Source: Actinostola sp. cb2023
Lineage: Eukaryota; Cnidaria; Anthozoa; Actiniaria; Actinostolidae
DNA: 64,000 bases
NCBI GenBank assembly: GCA_033675265.1
Contig: JAUJYZ010000125.1
Location: 124,001 to 188,000 of the forward strand
Direction: 5' to 3'
Position 1 is the first letter of the stretch. The number at the start of each line of letters is the position of its first letter. Shown piece by piece: positions 61,901 to 64,000 of this stretch. The notes under the pieces were generated by a model, which worked only from the letters and a program-made list of their open reading frames with translations, was not told the DNA's origin and ran no database searches. The translations under genes were made by a program, and so were the position numbers.

Positions 61901-63449
61901 ATGACGGATGAACAAGTTGCAGAGGAGGAATTGAATATGCCACAAGATGATCTTGTGAAGGTGGAAGGCACAAAGATTACACTTGGAAAAGCCTTCCTGG
62001 ATCAGTAAGTGAAGCATTCGTAATTATTGTATTGTCATTCATACTAACAGGTGCATGTCTTGGATTGTAGAACAAATGAACTAAAAAGGAAATCGTTAGT
62101 ACTGAGATTCCCTAAAGACTTTGGTAAGAACATGAAACGCTTAATGAATTGAATATTGTTGTTGATCTTCCAATGACCGAACTGGTTTGTACTATTTGAA
62201 TCCTCTAATGGTATTTGTTGGTCTTGCATTTTAGTCCGCAAAAAAAGACGTTCTGGAGTCATGCATTGTGACTATCTCAAGGTAATTCTGCACAGATATA
62301 TGTTTTATTGTGCCACTGGGATACAATATATATGTGTCTTGAACCAATCTGAAATGTTAAATTATTACATGTACATGTACATAGTTCACATAACTTTCTA
62401 CTGTTATTCAGAGACCCAGTAAGTCTATCAATCGGCGGAGAGCAAATCCAGAGGTAAGATAGCAGCATCTCACAGGGCAAGGCCAGCATGAATATTGTCT
62501 TGTGATTAATGGTATGTTGTTATCTTCAGGTTGCTCTCCAACTCCTGTTAGAACAGATAATCAACAAGATGAAAGAAGTTGACGAAGTAAGGATACTTCT
62601 ACATTTCTAGTCTATCAGAATTAATTTATTGTTTCAGAATTCCTTGGTTTGTTAAGCATAAAGGATGACCAAAACATTAGTATTTACTCCATTCATTATA
62701 ACGTAATTGTTGATCACAGAGCTGGCCATTCCATGCACCAGTGTCTTCCAAAAATGTACCCGACTACAACAAGATTATCAAGAGTCCAGTGGACTTACAG
62801 ACACTAAGAGAGGTACATAATACATGTATTCATAGAGTATTTCTCTTCTGTTAACAGACAGCACATTCTAATAATCATGCAATAAGGGTTTATCACGTAA
62901 TTTCAAAACTTATAGGAGACATAGGACAAAAGAATGATTATCATAGCTGGAAAGAGCTCGTTGAAATGAGTAAAAATGTGAAGTTTGGAAAAGATCGCTT
63001 CACAAATTGCGAAGATATGAATTTTCAAAAATCAAAATAAAATTTCCAAACTTCACATTTTTACTCATTTCAACGAGCTCTTTCCAGCTATGATAATTAT
63101 TTTCTTGTCCTATGAGTTTTGAAATTACATTATAAACCCTCATTATTATTGCATCCTTCCAGCTATGATAATCATTTTCTTGTCCTATGAGTTTTGAAAT
63201 TACATGATAAACCCTCATTATTATTGCATCCTTCCAGCTATGATAATCATTTTCTTGTCCTATGAGTTTTGAAATTACATGATAAACCCTCATTATTATT
63301 GCATCCAGCCTTCTCGTCTATGCTGCAGAAAAAGGTTAACCACAACAAATTTTGTGTCCTCTAGAATCTTCGGCATCACAAGTACTTATCTAGAGAGGAT
63401 TTCCTAGAAGACTGCTCTCAATTGGTCTCCAACAGCGTGCTGTATAATG
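43287..63449 (+). CDS. TAF1: TAF1, TFIID largest subunit, 5' 39 exons (3' end outside window)
   Basis: Collinear homology to animal TAF1 over about 1,447 codons, in 39 exons with GT-AG introns and matching phases. TAF1 is the scaffold of TFIID, binding TBP, TAF7 and promoter DNA; that role is family knowledge. Order: acidic N-terminus with [21 protein letters not shown]; the large central DUF3591 (so-called HAT) domain; the RAPiD/winged-helix segment; a CCHC zinc knuckle; and the start of bromodomain 1. The window ends after exon 39, so the rest of bromodomain 1, bromodomain 2 and the acidic tail are missing. Three small frame breaks are described under exons 6 and 9. Exon details are split among the following entries. 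Introns hold many foldback elements. Confidence 0.95.
43914..43990. repeat. 77-bp hairpin in TAF1 intron 1
   Basis: ttcagtggttaaaggaaatc and its near-complement gatttcctttatccattgaa enclose a short loop. No second copy seen in the window. Confidence 0.6.
44228..44305. repeat. 78-bp hairpin in TAF1 intron 1
   Basis: atagaacagatttcgtatga and the complementary right arm ending gaagtctgctctat pair over 27 bases with two mismatches, around a 24-base loop that contains a second short palindrome (gtgaataac/cacagtcac). Confidence 0.65.
45153..45290. mobile_element. MITE family C, copy 1 (full, 138 bp)
   Basis: The ends GGGTCCCTGCC and GGCAGGGAACCC are inverted. Inside, gtgacttgtgatcc pairs with gagatcac, and tttgaaattcaaag is a perfect palindrome. 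Related copies are at 47405 and 55271, all in TAF1 introns. Confidence 0.75.
47405..47507. mobile_element. MITE family C, copy 2 (ends lost)
   Basis: Shares gggtgacttgtgat, the tcctttgaaattcaaagaac core and gatcagaggtcact with the 45153 copy. The outer GC-rich ends are missing. Confidence 0.7.
47517..48407. mobile_element. About 890-bp non-autonomous element with taccgtattcac ends
   Basis: The left end taccgtattcaccggcgtat is matched by an inverted right end (catattcacggcgcataagc read on the minus strand). Subterminal cagataagc and ttggcaacgc/ttggaatgcg blocks are also inverted. The interior has no transposase frame but contains a duplicated ggttacttatcgggatatgt word at about 47843 and 47885. 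It lies between TAF1 exons 5 and 6. Confidence 0.7.
48433..48775. mobile_element. 343-bp foldback element next to TAF1 exon 6
   Basis: Arms of about 150 bases are more than 90 percent complementary, from tactatgaaaatcacaaga at the left to its complement at 48775, with a loop of about 30 bases. It ends 56 bases before the exon 6 acceptor, so a strong RNA hairpin would form just upstream of the splice site. Confidence 0.88.
48832..49087 (+). CDS. TAF1: TAF1 exon 6, with a 1-base frame break
   Basis: Encodes [20 protein letters not shown], one of the most conserved TAF1 blocks. After GPESL the frame must shift at the T run 48955-48957 (one T missing) to continue as [20 protein letters not shown] and KEDCLSDDE, then donor GTGGGT. 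The exon is 256 bases and needs 257 for correct phase, which supports a missing base rather than an alternative splice. Confidence 0.88.
49496..50526 (+). CDS. TAF1: TAF1 exons 7-8
   Basis: Exons 49496-49693 and 50304-50526. They encode [20 protein letters not shown] and YGFKLKE, then [16 protein letters not shown] and [20 protein letters not shown]. Both match the region before the central domain of animal TAF1. Phases are 0 in and 1 out. Confidence 0.93.
49741..49874. mobile_element. MITE with a 10-bp target duplication in TAF1 intron 7
   Basis: The ends agcctcctaaagcaga and its complement are exact, and inner blocks (ggcttccgttttactc, tggccacta) also pair. The decamer attgaaaagt occurs at 49731-49740 and again at 49874-49883. 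A 9-11 bp duplication is typical of Mutator-like elements. Confidence 0.8.
50643..50720. repeat. Intronic duplicate, copy 1
   Basis: The segment from ctacagcact to gcattgcatgtt, about 78 bases, recurs at 51430-51510 in the same orientation with few differences, both within TAF1 intron 8. Confidence 0.85.
51430..51510. repeat. Intronic duplicate, copy 2
   Basis: Matches 50643-50720, including an uninterrupted identical stretch of about 50 bases beginning tttgcccctaatttgaag. A 16-base match to exon 9 (ccaggtacaacatcca at 51319) lies just upstream, so this intron has a history of local duplication. Confidence 0.85.
51886..52091 (+). CDS. TAF1: TAF1 exon 9, probably two compensating indels
   Basis: Acceptor TTTGTAG and donor GTTGGT. 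It starts [20 protein letters not shown] and ends [20 protein letters not shown], matching GRWEDNIIWDAQ of vertebrates. In the direct frame there are two stops (TAG near 51958, TAA near 52006). The +1 frame between them is open and reads [19 protein letters not shown], whose KWY/IF end aligns with KPWYSIF. One extra base near 51945-51957 and one missing near 52020-52024 would restore it, and total length already fits the phase. A short unrecognised intron is the alternative. Confidence 0.75.
52150..52303. mobile_element. MITE family with GAGTCGTTTT ends, copy 2
   Basis: Same ends and inner ttacggtacgg blocks as 30164-30360, with outer arms agagtcgttttcgtatgagt and complement. Inserted in TAF1 intron 9. 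Confidence 0.85.
52356..58443 (+). CDS. TAF1: TAF1 exons 10-24 (central DUF3591 domain to winged helix)
   Basis: Exons 52356-52484, 52962-53024, 53135-53204, 53330-53379, 53653-53826, 54216-54389, 54933-55040, 55120-55205, 55429-55543, 55764-55905, 56279-56409, 56676-56753, 57398-57547, 58006-58137 and 58365-58443. Key blocks: [185 protein letters not shown] and [14 protein letters not shown]. No frame errors. This domain packs against TAF7 and has reported acetyltransferase activity in other species. Confidence 0.96.
55271..55390. mobile_element. MITE family C, copy 3 (inverted orientation)
   Basis: ctccctgcaagaacaacgta, the tttgaatttcaaaggagaat core and gatcacaagtcactta correspond to the complement of the 45153 copy. 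It lies in TAF1 intron 17. Confidence 0.75.
57751..57819 (-). other. tRNA-like fragment with a B-box (possible SINE remnant)
   Basis: On the minus strand GGTTCGATTCC is a perfect pol III B-box, flanked by pairing stems (gcctggttcgattcctgg) as in a T-arm, and the 3' end resembles an acceptor strand. I cannot fold a complete cloverleaf or find an A-box. A tRNA-derived SINE fragment or tRNA pseudogene in TAF1 intron 22 is more likely than a working tRNA gene. Confidence 0.4.
58547..58710. mobile_element. hAT-like MITE, copy 2 (right end eroded)
   Basis: Same left end CAGGGCCGTAC and interior (cacaggggcaa, ctagcaaag, aatacaaatgaaataataag) as 63767-63925. The right end stops at taatgtatgg without the final CCCTG. 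In TAF1 intron 24. Confidence 0.85.
58777..61511 (+). CDS. TAF1: TAF1 exons 25-32 (Ser/acidic and basic coiled region)
   Basis: Exons 58777-58873, 58947-59070, 59450-59530, 59612-59630, 60021-60103, 60564-60697, 61269-61328 and 61409-61511. They encode [20 protein letters not shown], a Ser/Asp cluster ([13 protein letters not shown]), [13 protein letters not shown], a charged helix, [34 protein letters not shown] and a basic helix with [17 protein letters not shown]. Exon 28 is only 19 bases; its phases fit exons 27 and 29. Confidence 0.92.
61805..62004 (+). CDS. TAF1: TAF1 exon 33: CCHC zinc knuckle
   Basis: [20 protein letters not shown] carries the Cys-X2-Cys-X4-His-X4-Cys pattern of the TAF1 zinc knuckle, known to help promoter binding. 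It is followed by [12 protein letters not shown] and [17 protein letters not shown]. Ends in phase 2 at donor GTAAGT. Confidence 0.95.
62071..62453 (+). CDS. TAF1: TAF1 exons 34-36 (basic NLS-like linker)
   Basis: Exons 62071-62123, 62235-62281 and 62412-62453. They encode [28 protein letters not shown] and [14 protein letters not shown], the conserved basic linker ahead of the bromodomains. KKRR and NRRR are likely nuclear-localisation or DNA-contact patches. Confidence 0.93.
62530..63449 (+). CDS. TAF1: TAF1 exons 37-39: first bromodomain, incomplete
   Basis: Exons 62530-62586, 62720-62812 and 63365-63449. They encode helix Z ([15 protein letters not shown]), the WPFHAPV shelf, the ZA-loop [18 protein letters not shown], and helices B and C with SNSVLYN. 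The acetyl-lysine-binding Asn of YNG is present. The last codon is split by the donor and the next exon is beyond 64000. Confidence 0.93.
62885..63157. mobile_element. Foldback family A, TAF1 intronic copy
   Basis: Starts taagggtttatcacgtaatt and contains the gtgaagtttggaaaagatcg and gagctctttccagctatga blocks of the 29703 copy, in the same order, with a shortened centre. It lies between TAF1 exons 38 and 39. Confidence 0.85.
63083..63307. repeat. 75-bp tandem triplication of the family A right end
   Basis: tccagctatgataat starts at 63083, 63158 and 63233, so the period is 75. Each unit ends cattattattgcatc. The right terminus of the foldback element and its flank have been tandemly copied twice. 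Confidence 0.9.
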
Positions 63450-63766
63450 GTAAAGGAGCATTTATTGTTATAGTGGAGGGTTAGGCAGAGGAATTGAAAT
63501 GTTTTAGTTCCTGGTTTACTTTGTGAAATTTTAGGTGGAGACTTGCCACTTAGCCCTCAAAACCCTCCAGAAATGTATGATTTTAGACCCGGTTCCAAAC
63601 TAAATCCTGTAAAAAGATACCACCTGTTCCAGACTGAAGTCTAATTTATATATAATATAATAGGGCTCCTATTGATAACAGTGTATTATATACACTGAAG
63701 GGACCACATATTACTGTAGCTTATATAGAGGAGAACCTTGTGGTAGAGTAAATACCAAAGACCCTT

Positions 63767-63925
63767 CAGGGCCGTACACAGCACAGGGACATGGGGGCAA
63801 CTGCCCCCTAGCAAAGCAAAAAAATACAAATGAAATAATAAGAGATCCATACAAAAAATGTCTGCCGAATATATTTTGCTAAGTACTGACCCCCCCTCAT
63901 GGAATTTGGGTTATGTATGGCCCTG
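63767..63925. mobile_element. hAT-like MITE, copy 3 (intact, 159 bp)
   Basis: The ends CAGGGCCGTAC and ATGGCCCTG are intact, with a 5-bp target duplication CCCTT at 63762-63766 and 63926-63930. The interior matches the 58547 copy. In the TAF1 intron after exon 39. Confidence 0.88.
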
Positions 63926-64000
63926 CCCTTATATTCAAAAACAATAATATTGATTGATGAGCCTTCCATTGTGACACTAGATTTATCCACCTTATTCTCC

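Noticed and set aside
62885..63307. A 97-residue repeated minus-strand frame in the last TAF1 intron
   Set aside because: It arises from the 75-bp tandem copies of a foldback element end.

Overview
This is a eukaryotic, animal nuclear window. Introns are a few hundred bases long with GT-AG ends, base composition is AT-rich, and the intergenic DNA is full of foldback (MITE-like) elements and micro- and minisatellites. The recognisable genes are a mitochondrial EngB-type GTPase (GTPBP8), a complete FAT4/Fat-type giant cadherin, two related class A GPCR loci, and most of TAF1, the largest TFIID subunit. The gene set, the many small foldback elements and the frequent catgtaca-type words in introns suggest a marine invertebrate. 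A cnidarian such as a coral or anemone is my best guess, but that is inference and no feature here is taxon-diagnostic.

Layout: GTPBP8 runs on the + strand (83-1892, six exons, complete). It converges tail-to-tail with FAT4 on the - strand (stop at 2779, start at 21026, six coding exons). FAT4 has an unusual 11.6 kb first coding exon that encodes the signal peptide, 34 cadherin repeats and part of the first EGF. The remaining exons encode EGF, laminin-G, transmembrane and cytoplasmic parts. A 13.5 kb stretch (21027-34579) has no gene I can support and holds repeats. Two paralogous peptide-receptor-like GPCR loci follow in opposite orientation (34580-35674 on - and 40577-41675 on +), with a 27 bp receptor fragment between them at 36421. 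TAF1 starts at 43287 on + and runs off the window: I place 39 exons up to the middle of bromodomain 1 (63449).

The main quality issue is that reading frames are broken by small indels in FAT4 (four), TAF1 (three), and the GPCR loci (two or more in one, one in the other), while splice sites and codon phases are otherwise perfect. Because the essential, multi-exon TAF1 is affected, residual assembly indels are the simplest explanation for FAT4 and TAF1. GPCR copy 1 also lacks 12 bases of TM7 and may be a true pseudogene.

The genes are not a functional cluster. FAT4 is a cell-surface polarity/Hippo receptor, TAF1 a general transcription factor, GTPBP8 a mitochondrial ribosome-assembly GTPase, and the GPCRs are orphan receptors. 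The most interesting non-gene signals are: a 63 bp minisatellite that has copied a FAT4 5' splice site five times; a short hAT-like MITE family with two clean 5 bp target duplications, one confirmed against an uninterrupted copy of its target repeat; a MITE with a 10 bp target duplication; and several foldback families shared between intergenic DNA and TAF1 introns. I did not find a clearly new enzymatic or defence-type system.
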